Assembly (NCBI GenBank): GCA_947561715.1
Contig: OX387204.1
Span: forward strand, 2,175,001 to 2,239,000
DNA length: 64,000 nucleotides
Direction: 5' to 3'
Origin: Ascidia mentula
Lineage: Eukaryota > Chordata > Ascidiacea > Phlebobranchia > Ascidiidae
Numbering within the stretch: position 1 is the stretch's first letter; each line of letters opens with the position of its first letter. The position numbers and the translations under genes are program-made. Positions 43,773 to 54,622 of this stretch are shown in pieces. Under the pieces are notes generated by a model, which was not told the origin of the DNA, searched no databases, and worked only from the letters and a program-made list of their open reading frames with translations.

Positions 43773-45719
43773 CTATAAATTGCCACACAGTTGACACTGC
43801 CACATTGATATAGGACGGTCTATGTTTAAACTGGAATTTCCAAGTTTACCACCAATCAAAAGCAAACGAGTTAAACCGATATCCGATTGCAACTTGATGC
43901 TTTCAAGTTTTGTTTGTTCTTTGCATTGATCTTTTGTGAATTCCTGATCATTTTTTATCACGATCTCATCATGATCTTCACTTTTTTGACTTTCGTTTTC
44001 ATTCATGTTTACCTCATAAGAATATCTGGACACAGTTTTGCCTTCACATGGAGTCACTTCAATGAAACTTGTGCTTTGGAATTTTCCATCAGCCTCATGT
44101 TTTGGCTGCCATGTTTTTTTGCCTTCCGAAAGGTTATATGAAAAGCGCCTTACTTTTTCAGAACCAACCAAGTTGCTTTTGTAGTCATTACTACTGAAAT
44201 GATTTACAAAAGCAGAGTTATTAAGTCCCATTTTGGTATCCTTCCTCTCTTGCTTTGCCGAATCCAGAAGCAAAACTTTATCCGAAACACTGCTGGATTG
44301 ATTGAGATAAGAAGAATTAAAAAGTCTCATTTTTGAGTTTTTTCGTTCAAGCTCTATCACTTCATCAGTGCTGAAATATTCTTCTTCCAAAAACAGACCA
44401 TCATCAGCAGTGACATCATTGAGCGATATTTCTAATTCACAATTTTCAGGTGAAGGACTAATATTATCACCTGCTGCATCTTCGTTGGTCGACGCCAAAC
44501 TTTGTTTATGACAGGATGGTTTCGGAATGATTATTTTTTCTAAAATGTAAGGTGGATTAATTGGAACGATGGCAGTCTTTTCTTGTTTGGGTTTCATTGA
44601 TAACAATGGCATAAAGTTTTTTACATTGGAAAACACTTTTTTTTCATTGCTTGTTCTGTTGGGTATATCTGGCAGGGCAATTAGGCAGTGATTTGCAGAT
44701 GGTGAAGGTCTAATTTTATCCAAAAACTGACATGTATGCCAGATTTGAGTAGCTGATGTCCAAGCATTTTCATTCAATGCAATTTTCCACAGTTTTGAGC
44801 ATGCGTCTCCATCTTCTTTACTGCCACCAAACACATAAACTGTGCCAGAAACTAAGAACAGGGCATGGTTGTAAAGCTGCCAAGGTGCAGATCTTGTCCT
44901 TATGTGACACCAAGTATAAGAATAAAAATCCCAAGTCCAAACCTGCATTTCGTTGCGGTCTGTGATGCCACTTAAGCCACCGCATACCCACATGTAGTTT
45001 TCATACACACAGGCAGCATGCTTGTAGCGTGCTGTGGGACAGTTCTCTTGCTCAGTGTACTTCACAGGTTGCCATGTATTTGCATCAAAAGCGTAGGTCC
45101 ACATTTCACTACTGGGTCCCTTCAGGTCAATGTACCCACCATGTATGTACATTTGGTTGTCATAAACAACAGCAATGTGCTCCCGCCTTGCGCTTGGTTG
45201 AAGATAGTTTGACTTTGATCTTTTCGTCCATACACTCGTCTTGGGGTCAAAAATCCATAGCGGGATTTCGCCGGCACTTGCAAAGCTCGTTTCACCACCA
45301 AAGTAATATTGTTTCCCTTCATGAATAACCACAGTGTGGCCTTCAAGGGAAGGTGGCTTACACCCTGTTGTCTCAACTTCACTCCATTCATGTAAGTCTA
45401 TGTCATACCTCCAGAGATCCTGTTGCGTTCCTCTGGTGCCCCGCCCCCCAAACATGTACAAGTATTTCCCACTCCGACAAATAGTGTGTTGAAAACGATG
45501 GCTCGGACTGCCACATGTTGATGTTAATGGTTTCCATGAGAGCACTCCGGACAGTGGATTTACATCTTGTGAAAGTTTAGGAGTCAAACAGTCAAAGCCA
45601 AATATCCTCATTACAGTAACGCAATAAATTGAGTAACAAATCTGAAAGCAAATGAAACACACGCTAAGTAAGCATACAACAACACCAGTAGCATCACAAG
45701 TCTGAAAAATATGTACCAA
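43773..45719 (-). CDS. Intronless kelch-repeat protein (648 codons)
   Basis: One uninterrupted minus-strand frame. Kelch blades are marked by Gly-Gly pairs after hydrophobic strands: YLYMFGG (residue 91), QYYFGG (141), MYIHGG (194), MWVCGG (247), VYVFGG (298), each followed by a Trp about 20 residues on. Residues about 340-610 are acidic, Ser/Asn-rich and probably disordered, then a last blade-like segment RLLLIGGK and ISMWQCQL closes the protein. Residues 458-489 and 490-522 are a decayed internal duplication (ERKNSKMRLFNSSYLNQSSS against ERKDTKMGLNNSAFVNHFSS). The first 36 codons give a hydrophobic segment; the second Met (45611, MRIFGFDC) has G at -3 and may be the true start. The layout recalls kelch proteins with an insert before the final blade, such as FBXO42, but no F-box is seen. 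Kelch propellers bind proteins, often as ubiquitin-ligase substrate receptors; the partner is unknown. Confidence 0.85.
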   Translation of the reverse strand: MVHIFQTCDATGVVVCLLSVCFICFQICYSIYCVTVMRIFGFDCLTPKLSQDVNPLSGVLSWKPLTSTCGSPSHRFQHTICRSGKYLYMFGGRGTRGTQQDLWRYDIDLHEWSEVETTGCKPPSLEGHTVVIHEGKQYYFGGETSFASAGEIPLWIFDPKTSVWTKRSKSNYLQPSARREHIAVVYDNQMYIHGGYIDLKGPSSEMWTYAFDANTWQPVKYTEQENCPTARYKHAACVYENYMWVCGGLSGITDRNEMQVWTWDFYSYTWCHIRTRSAPWQLYNHALFLVSGTVYVFGGSKEDGDACSKLWKIALNENAWTSATQIWHTCQFLDKIRPSPSANHCLIALPDIPNRTSNEKKVFSNVKNFMPLLSMKPKQEKTAIVPINPPYILEKIIIPKPSCHKQSLASTNEDAAGDNISPSPENCELEISLNDVTADDGLFLEEEYFSTDEVIELERKNSKMRLFNSSYLNQSSSVSDKVLLLDSAKQERKDTKMGLNNSAFVNHFSSNDYKSNLVGSEKVRRFSYNLSEGKKTWQPKHEADGKFQSTSFIEVTPCEGKTVSRYSYEVNMNENESQKSEDHDEIVIKNDQEFTKDQCKEQTKLESIKLQSDIGLTRLLLIGGKLGNSSLNIDRPISMWQCQLCGNL

Positions 45720-46207
45720 AATAATTAAACCTTGCTAAAAACGGCGAAAAACTGTACGTTCCGTCGTTAGAAACAGCACTGGCATGTGACGCATCTCGTC
45801 TAGCAACTGCCACCACTCAAGCGAGACAGAAAACAAAGCGTTCATGCGTAACGGTTTTCCGCTTAGCTGGCTGGCGTAAGTATTTTTTTTAATGTGTTCA
45901 AAGGTCAGTCCCATGCCAAGTCGAACTCTGTTCCACAAAGAGAGTCCAATTATCAGCTTATGAAAAACACCAAACGCAAATCTTGAGTCACTGCACCACT
46001 TTCTGACAATTCTGAATTCTAAACTACCCATTTGCCCAGAAGAATTGCGGTCATAACTTCACAACAAACTGGTTGAGAAAATATGAGCACCACTTGAAAG
46101 CAATCGTCACCCTCGCTCTGACGCAGTGGAAGTTTTATTGCACAGCTGGCACAACACCGACAACTAACATACCTTCCTGGACACAACACATATACTTGAT
46201 ACTTTAC
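45720..46207. other. Upstream region of the kelch gene
   Basis: About 490 bases between the kelch frame and the satellite array. Minus-strand open frames here (to 46031 and 46225) show no domain and are probably 5' UTR, a leader intron or promoter. An acceptor-like TTTGCTTTCAG on the minus strand just upstream of the MRIFG start suggests that the leader may be spliced or SL trans-spliced. Confidence 0.35.
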
Positions 46208-47529
46208 ACCCTCTCGAACCTCCAAACCGGTTTAAACCGGAATTGGAGACATGTAATTTTCTGTCGATTTTCGGAAAAACACCAAGGCTAACCCCTTTCC
46301 GTTTTTCCGGATTTTGGCCAAAACAAAAATAACCGGTTCCAGGCGGAATTCGCCGGAATATTGCAGGTTTAAACCGGTTTGGGCCGGTTTCAGCACCCTC
46401 TCGAACCTCCAAACCGGTTCAAACCGGAATTGGAGACATGTAATTTTCTATCGATTTTCGAAAAAACACCAAGGCTAACCCCTTTCCGTTTTTCCGGATT
46501 TTGCCCAAAACAAAAATAACCGGTTCCAGGCGGAATTCGCCGGAATATTGCAGGTTTAAACCGGTTTGGGCCGGTTTCAGCACCCTCTCGAACCTCCAAA
46601 CCGGTTTAAACCGGAATTGGAGACATGTAATTTTCTGTCGATTTTCGGAAAAACACCAAGGCTAACCCCTTTCCGTTTTTCCGGATTTTGGCCAAAACAA
46701 AAATAACCGGTTCCAGGAGGAATTCGCCGGAATGTTGCAGGTTTAAACCGGTTTGGGCCGGTTTCAGCACCCTCTCGAACCTCCAAACTGGTTTAAACCG
46801 GAATTGGAGACATGTAATTTTCTGTCGATTTTAGGAAAAACACCAAGGCTAACCCCTTTCCGTTTTTCCGGATTTTGGCCAAAACAAAAATAACCGGTTC
46901 CAGGCGGAATTCGCCGGAATTTTGCAGGTTTAAACCGGTTTGGGCCGGTTTCAGCACCCTCTCGAACCTCCAAACCGGTTTAAACCGGAATTGAAGACAT
47001 GTAATTTTCTGTCGATTTTCGGAAAAACACCAAGGCTAACCCCTTTCCGTTTTTCCGGATTTTGGCCAAAACAAAAATAACCGGTTCCAGGCGGAATTCG
47101 CCGGAATATTGCAGGTTTAAACCGGTTTGGGCCGGTTTCAGCACCCTCTCGAACCTCCAAACCGGTTTAAACCGGAATTGGAGACATGTAATTTTCTGTC
47201 GATTTTCGGAAAAACACCAAGTGTAACCCCTTTCCGTTTTTCCGGATTTTGGCCAAAACAAAAATAACCGGTTCCAGGCGGAATTCGCCGGAATGTTGCA
47301 GGTTTAAACCTGTTTGGGCCGGTTTCAGCACCCTCACGAACCTCCAAACCGGTTTAAACCGGAATTGGAGACATGTAATTTTCTGTCGATTTTCGGAAAA
47401 ACACCAAGGCTCACCCCTTTCCGTTTTTCCGGATTTTGGCCAAAACAAAAATAAATAGGCGGAATTACAAAAAAAATAGGCGGAATTCGCCGGAATATTG
47501 CAGGTTTAAACCGGTTTGGGCCGGTTTTA
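46208..47529. repeat. Satellite array, seven 187-bp units
   Basis: Units begin (CCCTCTCGAACCTCC) near 46208, 46395, 46582, 46769, 46956, 47143 and 47330, a constant period of 187. Units differ by only a few substitutions. Each holds palindromic words AAACCGGTTTNNGCCGGTTT and CCGGTTTAAACCGG. The last unit carries an insertion of about 30 bases made from a copied AAATAGGCGGAATT segment. Minus-strand frames of 69 codons in every unit only reflect the repeat: 187 is not a multiple of three, so the frame shifts from unit to unit. It lies between the 5' ends of the kelch gene and SLC2A13. Confidence 0.92.
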
Positions 47530-48213
47530 GTTTATTGACCTTAGTTTTTTATTTGGATCATGATTGTTTTTACGAAGCGAAGTCTACATTTTGTTTCTTG
47601 TTTGCATAAATTTCTCTTCTGCCTTTACTTTAGCTTTTATTTCTATGTTTTCGAGTGTGTATTACGTATGCAGGGAAACACCCTGTTTAAATTCTGGGGG
47701 AACTGGTTTTGTTTGTTTTGTTGGTAAACGTTGAATGCCGTTTGTTGTTAATGTTTAACTGATGATATGCCATTTAACGAGCGACAAACTTTGATCAGGT
47801 AAGAACACTGTTTTGTTTGCGTCCCACAAGCTTTTGAGTAAAGGTTGTTCGTTTTGAATAACGTTAAATATACTAAACATTTTAATATTTTTTTATTATC
47901 ATTTTCATATTTGTTCCTGCGATAACCACGTGTGTTACGACGCTGTATGTATTGTATTGAGTATTGAGCTGTTGTTTCCTTTCTGTTCAAAGGTCATACT
48001 GGGCATGCTCAATATAACCTTCAAACAGGAAGGAACAACAACTGTGTGCATTGTTTCAAACAATCAATTGTAGTTTAACTGCCTCGAGAATTCATATATA
48101 CAGAGTGGGCAAAAGTAGCAATTAGAACAACAATTTCATGACACTGGCTGTTGAAATGTTTGTGATGTGTTTTTAGCAACCGTTCATATGAGGAAAATAT
48201 ACACCAGTTAACA
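47530..48213. promoter_or_regulatory. SLC2A13: Upstream region of SLC2A13
   Basis: 684 bases between the satellite and the SLC2A13 start codon. A TATA-like CATATATACAG near 48092 and an acceptor-like TGTTTTTAG ending at 48176 precede the ATG. The latter could end a 5' UTR intron or receive a spliced leader. No gene is seen. Confidence 0.35.
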
Positions 48214-51200
48214 ATGGACGTTCCAAATGGTGGATCAGTTGCTTCCCCAAAATTAAAAGTAAGTGTTTCTATGATTTTGTACAGTTATTGTTTTTATGTA
48301 AATAAAATAAGTTATTGTATTGACAACATTTTCATGCCAAATCAAAATTATGTTGTTGTTAATTGGTCAAGATAGGTGCACTATGCATAAGTAAAGTATT
48401 CGAATACAAACTATTTTGTTGTTGTTCCACATTTGTTTTGCATATTGTTTTGTATGAGTAAAACTGGCCATACATTGTTTCTGTTGTTGTTACAGACCAA
48501 GCCATTCATATATGTGCTGACTGCATTTTCAGCAATCGGTGGTTTCCTGTTCGGGTATGATACAGGTGTTGTAAGTGGGGCGATGATTATCCTTAAAAGT
48601 CAATTTGCCTTGAGCAGCCTGTGGCAAGTATGTCTTCATTTTCATTATGCAATATATAATAATTTTTTAATTGTTTTGCTGAAAAACATGATCCTGGGTT
48701 TAAGTATTTTCAAACATATAAAAAACTCATAAACGCATTGTTTTGCATATTTGGCTGCAATTAATTGTCATGTGATTCTGTGATGTAAAAGTTATATCTC
48801 TGATGTCAAATATACTGGCTTAGTGCTGATTGCGTTTATGTAAACCTTAAACAGGACCTTGTTTCTCGGCAACAAATGTTCAAGTCATAAAATGCCTTAT
48901 TAAATAGAAAAAGTTTGCTTAAATTTATTGCTCTTTAATACATTAAGTTAAAAACCAACACCATAATTTTGGATATAAAGGATCAGTGACGTAAACAAAA
49001 CATATTTACGTCAAAAAACCTCTTAAATATTCCATATTCTAAATCATTGTTTATTTTTGAAGGAGCTAATTGTGTCAGTTACTGTTGGTTGTGCTGCAAT
49101 ATTCGCATTTATTGGTGGTCCCATGAACAATGCAATGGGTCGCCGTGGAGTCATTCTTATTGCAAGTATTGTATTCACTGGGGGTTCTGTGCTGCTTGCC
49201 CTGTCGCAGAATAAGGAAATGCTTCTGTCAGGAAGGGCTGTTGTTGGTGTTGGAATAGGTGATTGATTCTTCCAATTTTCCTTGTGGTGATTTAGTAACA
49301 TTCATGCAATGTTTCATTGTGCATTTTGTATGCACATATTTTATTGCTTTGTATACCTTAAAGGTTAAATGGTCAATTTTTGCCCACATATCAAAAAACG
49401 TTGAAAGCAAATTGTGTCTTTAGATTATATAAGTTTAGTGCAAAATGGAGGAGTTGCAGCAGCCTATAACTTTCTGCTAATTGGGCCTTGCATTGGTATT
49501 TTTCTAGGTCTTGCATCAATGACGGTACCTATGTACATAGCTGAAGTGTCACCTTCCCATATTCGGGGACGCCTTGTCACTATAAATAATTTATTTATAA
49601 CTGGTGGACAGTTCATCGCAAGCTGCGTGGATGGGTTTTTTAGTGCCGACAAAGTGAATGGATGGAGGTAGTTTGTAAAACTAAACCCTGTTGCTTTGCA
49701 AATCATATGTCACTAAAAGCATTGATGAACAAAAAACAAATAAAACATTCTATTAGAATACAGTACAATTCAACTCCGGGTGCTGTTTAAACAATAATTT
49801 GCAATAAAGTTGCACAATATTGCAATAATTGGAAGACCTGAATTTTGGGTGACATGTATGGTTGTGTAGTGTTGTATATATAAGCATTATGTTGTTGATA
49901 TTAAGGGGTATTGTTCCTTATTGACACAAGTTTCTGTTGTGCACACAATTATTCACTTTGAATACCCACCATTCATACAGGTACATGCTGGGTCTGGCTG
50001 CCATCCCTGCTGCCATACAGTTTTTTGGTTTCCTCTTCTTGCCTGAAACTCCAAGATGGTTGATACAGAAGGAAAAATATGATAAAGCCAAGAAGTGTTT
50101 TAAAAAGGTAATGCATTATGTTGGGGAACATATTTTGCAACAAAATCACTCTTCGAACAAATTGATTTTGTGGATAACATGAAAATATTGATGTTGTCAT
50201 TAGATCTTAGATGACGAAATGGAAATTGAGAGAGAATTTCAACTTATCAAGTCTGCAGTTGATGATGAAAAACGGACTGGTGAGTCTCTTTTTTTACCAT
50301 TCAAATATTAGGAGAATTTCAGAAATTTCCCCCAGTGGGACAGTTACTGTTAAAAACTCATTTCAACACAACTATAGCAATTTTAGTCACCAAATGAGAA
50401 AATTGACATTTATGCACTATACAAAGCACACTAATGACAAAAAAAATCAATCTCAAGATATCTGTTTTCTTCTACTGCCTTTTTTCATTGTAATAACATA
50501 TTCTGGGGGCCCCAGTTGCCCCGTTCTGGATTCACTGCTGCCTCCCTTAAGAGTAAAGGCATCAAAACCGTGGACAAATTATATTTAAAAATTGATGCAG
50601 GTAAGGGAGATTTATGCAGAATCTTGAGCGATCCAGCAGTTCGAAGAGCACTTTTTGTTGGTTGTGGTTTGCAAATGTTTCAACAACTATCTGGAATCAA
50701 CACTGTGATGTAAGGGTTTGTTGGATCGTTGACATACATTATGCTTATTGACTTTAGGGGTGAAAACATTACACACAAAATCCCTAATTTCATTTATTCC
50801 TGAAGCTGGTTAATTACAAACATCCAAGTTTTATAGCCTGTTGTATTTTCCTCATTACATTCGTTCTTCTCAAGTGATATGAAATGCAGGGATTGAAATA
50901 TGCGCTGCCACAAACGAACGTGCATATATGCACTTACAATACTACACGAAGGTAGTAGTTTTAAATATATTGTTTGCTGCACACGGCACAAAACTCGTGG
51001 CTGTGGCATGTCAGTGCGATAATTACTACCGTCACGAGACTGTAGTAACCAGGACCTTATGCAACGGAATGGGCTTTTTTGCAATGTACGAACCATTTTC
51101 ACCACAACACTTTCCATGTATTTAAGCTAAAACTTAGGTGGAGTCAAATTCGTTAAACTTGTCCACTTTTAGGTACTATTCGGCTTCCATCATACAAATG

Positions 51201-54056
51201 TCAGGTGTGCGCCAACAGAGCTTAGCTATCTGGCTTGCCGCCGTTACTGCATCCGTTAATTTTCTTTTCACTATCCTTGGAGTCTGGCTGGTCGAAAAGA
51301 TGGGAAGAAGGCTGCTCTCCCTAATCAGCATAGCTGGTAAAATCAACTTGTTAGTCGACAACCTGGATTGATAATTAACATTTGTATCACTGGTGTGAAA
51401 TTTTGATTTTTTTTGAAGTAAATTGAGCTGAATAAATTGTTATCGCGCTGTACGATATCATTGTCCTAACATTGTTAAAAAAACTGGCCACTTCAGCCAT
51501 GACAAAAAAAATGGCGTTGGGCTTGAAACTTGAAAATCAGGTTCACCGACATCGCAGCAAGGCTGGATAAAAGCCGTTAAATTTAAACAATAGACATCCA
51601 TATTGCAATAGAACCCGTGGTTTTGCATTAAAACATTGCTTTTCCAGGTGTTACATTTTCATTGTATTTTCTGTCTGTCGGATTTTTCCTTTCGTCATTG
51701 CACTCGCCCCCTGTGACGTGGAATGACACATCAGTTTTCAATATTTCTTCTGCATGCGGTCAATACACGTAAGTCCCATACTCAAATTGAAAATTTAACT
51801 AACAATTAAATGGACAGAATCTTGTTGTAAATCTTATTTTAACCATCAGGTTACATATATTCTCAAGCAGTGCGGCATAGGCAGTTTTGCATGTTTTTTT
51901 TCTCGCAAAATTGCCACTTCTGTGAGTTTCATGTTCTTTGTGTAGTTCTTGCGCTCCTTGTATGCAATCAACTGTTTGCGGATTCTGCTACTTGGAATAT
52001 GCTGGGAACAAGAGTATTTACAACGCGTCATGTCTCCCCGTCGACCCCAACAACAATCAGGTAATCAAATACACAAGAGTTCAATTTCCAACTTTAAAAT
52101 CAACTATTATGAAGTCTGTTGCCAGTGACCAAGTTTGGGACATGTTTTCTGAATCCAGCTTTGACAAATTAAGGCACATAAAAAATAAATTCCTGATTGC
52201 AATTCCACACAAAGCAGGGCGCTGTACGTTGTTAACATTACTATTTGCTCTTGTAATAAGGGTTAAGGGCGAAATATACATATTCTTACGATTTGGCATT
52301 TCGGACGATTTTGCAATAACCTTGTTTGGTCCTCGTTCACTCACATCATCAAATACCTTTTCTGTGATGTGTTCTGGAAATCCAAAAAGTGATTACTCTT
52401 CAACACGGCCTATACATTTTTTTAATTTTTTACAGGTGTCCGAAGGAGGTCAGTGTTCATCGGTGCATGACCAAGGTCCTTACTTTGCTTCCAACTATTG
52501 CCCAACTTCGTACTCATGGATGGCGATGGCCGGCATGGTTTTGTACCTCGCGTTTTTTGCCCCAGGTAAAACGCCATTGTATTATAAGTCATAAAGTGCA
52601 GGTTGACCTCGGTCTGTTTATACTGGGTGTTGCCCCTAACTTTTTTCTTCTGTCCAACGCATTTATTTCCAAGTATTTGCTCCGTTTTTCTTTTTTCAAC
52701 TAGGGCAGCGTGGTCCAACTGCAGGCCCGCGAGCCTATTTTGGCCCTCGATCTAATTTTCGTTGGCCCCACACAAAACACAACTTTATACGACTGTCTTT
52801 GCATGTCCACAACCAAAATTCCCGTGGGCACGAACTCCTACTTTAAAAGAAGCTGCTCTACCACACATGTCGCATTGAATAAAGATTAAGTTGTGCTATT
52901 CGTGTAATAGCAACTTTGTTCTGTAATTCCGTATGTACGTTTAATCAAGATATTTTGTAATAACTCTGGCACACGGAATAAACCTAAGAATGACCTAAGA
53001 AAAACTTTAGTTGGCCCACACTGATATAGGGCATCATACGTGCGAACTGATTATAATCCATTTTGAAAGCCGAATTGTGTACATTGTGTGGTAACAACGT
53101 ATTGTGTTCTTAATCTTTACGCCAGTTTCGTGTTGTTTTAGGTATGGGTCCGATGCCGTGGACGATTAACTCTGAGATTTATCCTCAGTGGGCGAGGAGC
53201 ACGGGGAACGCTTTGAGCGCCGGAACAAACTGGATTTTCAACGTTCTCGTGTCCCTTACTTTCCTCACTATCACAGAGACATTTACCACGCAAGGTGGAA
53301 GATTAAGAGTGTGATATTTGTCATAAATGATTCATTTCTTCTGCTTGCTGCAGAATCTACCCCTCGATTAGGCATTGTCTCATAACCAACAACACCAATA
53401 TATCGATATTCAAACAATTTAATGGTTGTTTTTGCTGCTTTTCTAACCTGAGGATAGAATATAAAATTCACGCACAAAACGAAATAATCCGAGGCGGGCT
53501 TGGTTTGTGACGTCGCCAGTCACAGAAAACGCAATCTGTTATGGTGACGTCACCCGCACGTCTAATAAATTGAAAAACCTTATTCCAGTTAAACTGTTGT
53601 GAACATTTTTTCCGTTGAAGTTTTTGGTCGTTATGGAAACGACGAACCTATTATTTATCTGTTGTGGAACGTTTAACGCCAATGAGTGCGTTTTATTTCG
53701 CAGGAGCGTTCCTGTTCTACGGCTGCCTCGCATTCCTGGGAATGATTTTTATTTTCCTCTTCCTTCCCGAGACCAAAGGCAAACCGCTGGAGGAGATAGA
53801 GAGCATTTTCAGGGTCGGGTGGTTCGTTCCCGGCAGAAAACCGACACAAGGTGGAGCTGGAGCGCCATTTCTTTTTTTTCGCCCATTTTTTTGTAACAAC
53901 AAAAAGCAAATATATTTAATTGTGGCGCGAAGAATGAAATTACCTTCCGTCGTTCAACGTCTGGAATTTATGCAATATTTTTTTACAGCTTACCACGTGA
54001 TCCTGAATAACCAACAGAACGGGGAGTCGGACGAAGACACGTTATTTTCCAAGTGA
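48214..54056 (+). CDS. SLC2A13: Proton/myo-inositol cotransporter (HMIT, SLC2A13), 14 exons
   Basis: Twelve-helix major facilitator importing myo-inositol with H+. Exons: 48214-48258, 48496-48627, 49063-49258, 49508-49667, 49981-50107, 50204-50279, 50601-50709, 51173-51336, 51648-51768, 51946-52060, 52436-52565, 53142-53294, 53704-53850, 53989-54056; they sum to 1743 bases, 580 residues plus TGA. Family motifs: [16 protein letters not shown] (TM1), NAMGRRGV (loop 2-3), [74 protein letters not shown] and [13 protein letters not shown]. The large extracellular loop 9-10, with Cys pairs (C-x2-C-x6-C-x2-C) and NxS/T sites, is the mark of SLC2A13 within the GLUT family. The start ATG has a strong context (ACAATGG). 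The N-terminus is much shorter than in mammals (about 15 residues before TM1). Exon 7 is taken from 50601 because only that acceptor keeps phase. Confidence 0.93.
52061..52435 (+). other. SLC2A13: In-frame open intron of SLC2A13 (exitron-like)
   Basis: The intron between exons 10 and 11 has normal borders (CAG|GTAATC and TTTTTACAG), a length of 375 bases (125 codons) and no in-frame stop. Retention would insert 125 residues into the extracellular loop without breaking the frame. The opposite strand is also open for 87 codons. No family is recognised in either reading. Confidence 0.5.
52706..53023. mobile_element. 318-bp hAT-like MITE
   Basis: Termini CAGCGTGGTCCAACT and inverted AGTTGGCCCACACTG match at 13 of 15 positions. 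Flanking 8-mers AACTAGGG and ATATAGGG (6 of 8) fit a decayed hAT target duplication. The subterminal GGCCCGCGAGCC is typical of such elements. It lies in SLC2A13 intron 11 and encodes nothing. Confidence 0.65.
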
Positions 54057-54622
54057 CGATTCGAGTGTTGATAAACCCAGTGTTACGTCATAAGTCAATG
54101 ACGAAATGTATAATCACGTACTCAAAATTGTACATATTTAGCGCAGGTGCAATGGTGTAGGTATAGTTTTTATTGCTTAGCAAACAATGTGCGCTTTTTT
54201 TTCTTGTTTAATTCCAACGTACGCAGTTTTCGAAACTATTTCGAATCATTCGCAAGCACATACTGCACACATGCCATTCTGTTTTTCTTATCATTTTACG
54301 TACTTTACCCTCTCTTTGTTACGTCACAGTGGCGCAGCGCTTACGAAATGCCCTTCGGCTTTTATTAAAATAGGTTACCGTCGAACCGTGTGGGGGCGTG
54401 GACACAGACATCGACATGGCGGCGTCGGGAAAATAAAATAGGCAGATGATGGAGGAAAACGTGTCGACTGCAATTTAAACGCTGACCACGAATTGCGCGC
54501 GGTATTTTTAGAAATGGAAATAGGCAAAAAACGACTAGAAATAAAGAAATCGTCGGGGGAAGTGTAAAATTATCGTGCTTGAAAGCAGAAGCGACCGAGA
54601 AAAGATGAAAGTGACGAAGATA
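54057..54622. terminator. Convergent 3' UTRs of SLC2A13 and KCNQ
   Basis: 566 bases between two convergent stop codons. Plus-strand signals for SLC2A13: ATTAAA at 54364 and AATAAA at 54431. Minus-strand signals for the channel gene: AATAAA on the complement of 54361-54366 and of 54168-54173. The plus and minus hexamers overlap around 54361-54369, so the two 3' UTRs probably overlap. Confidence 0.45.

Noticed and set aside
46164..47448. Series of 69- to 93-codon minus-strand open frames with the same sequence (MEVREGAETGPNRF...)
   Set aside because: They are translations of the 187-bp satellite unit. The period is not a multiple of three, so they cannot form one protein, and they lack splice borders and any family resemblance.
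49414..49507. In-frame extension upstream of SLC2A13 exon 4 ([14 protein letters not shown]...)
   Set aside because: The TTTCTAG acceptor at 49507 restores the family sequence [14 protein letters not shown] exactly; the upstream part is intron.
50516..50600. Upstream extension of SLC2A13 exon 7 (open frame through a CCCCAG acceptor)
   Set aside because: The acceptor at 50515 gives phase 0, but the previous exon ends after one base. Starting at 50601 keeps frame and matches the family spacing between the charged linker and the LCRIL block.
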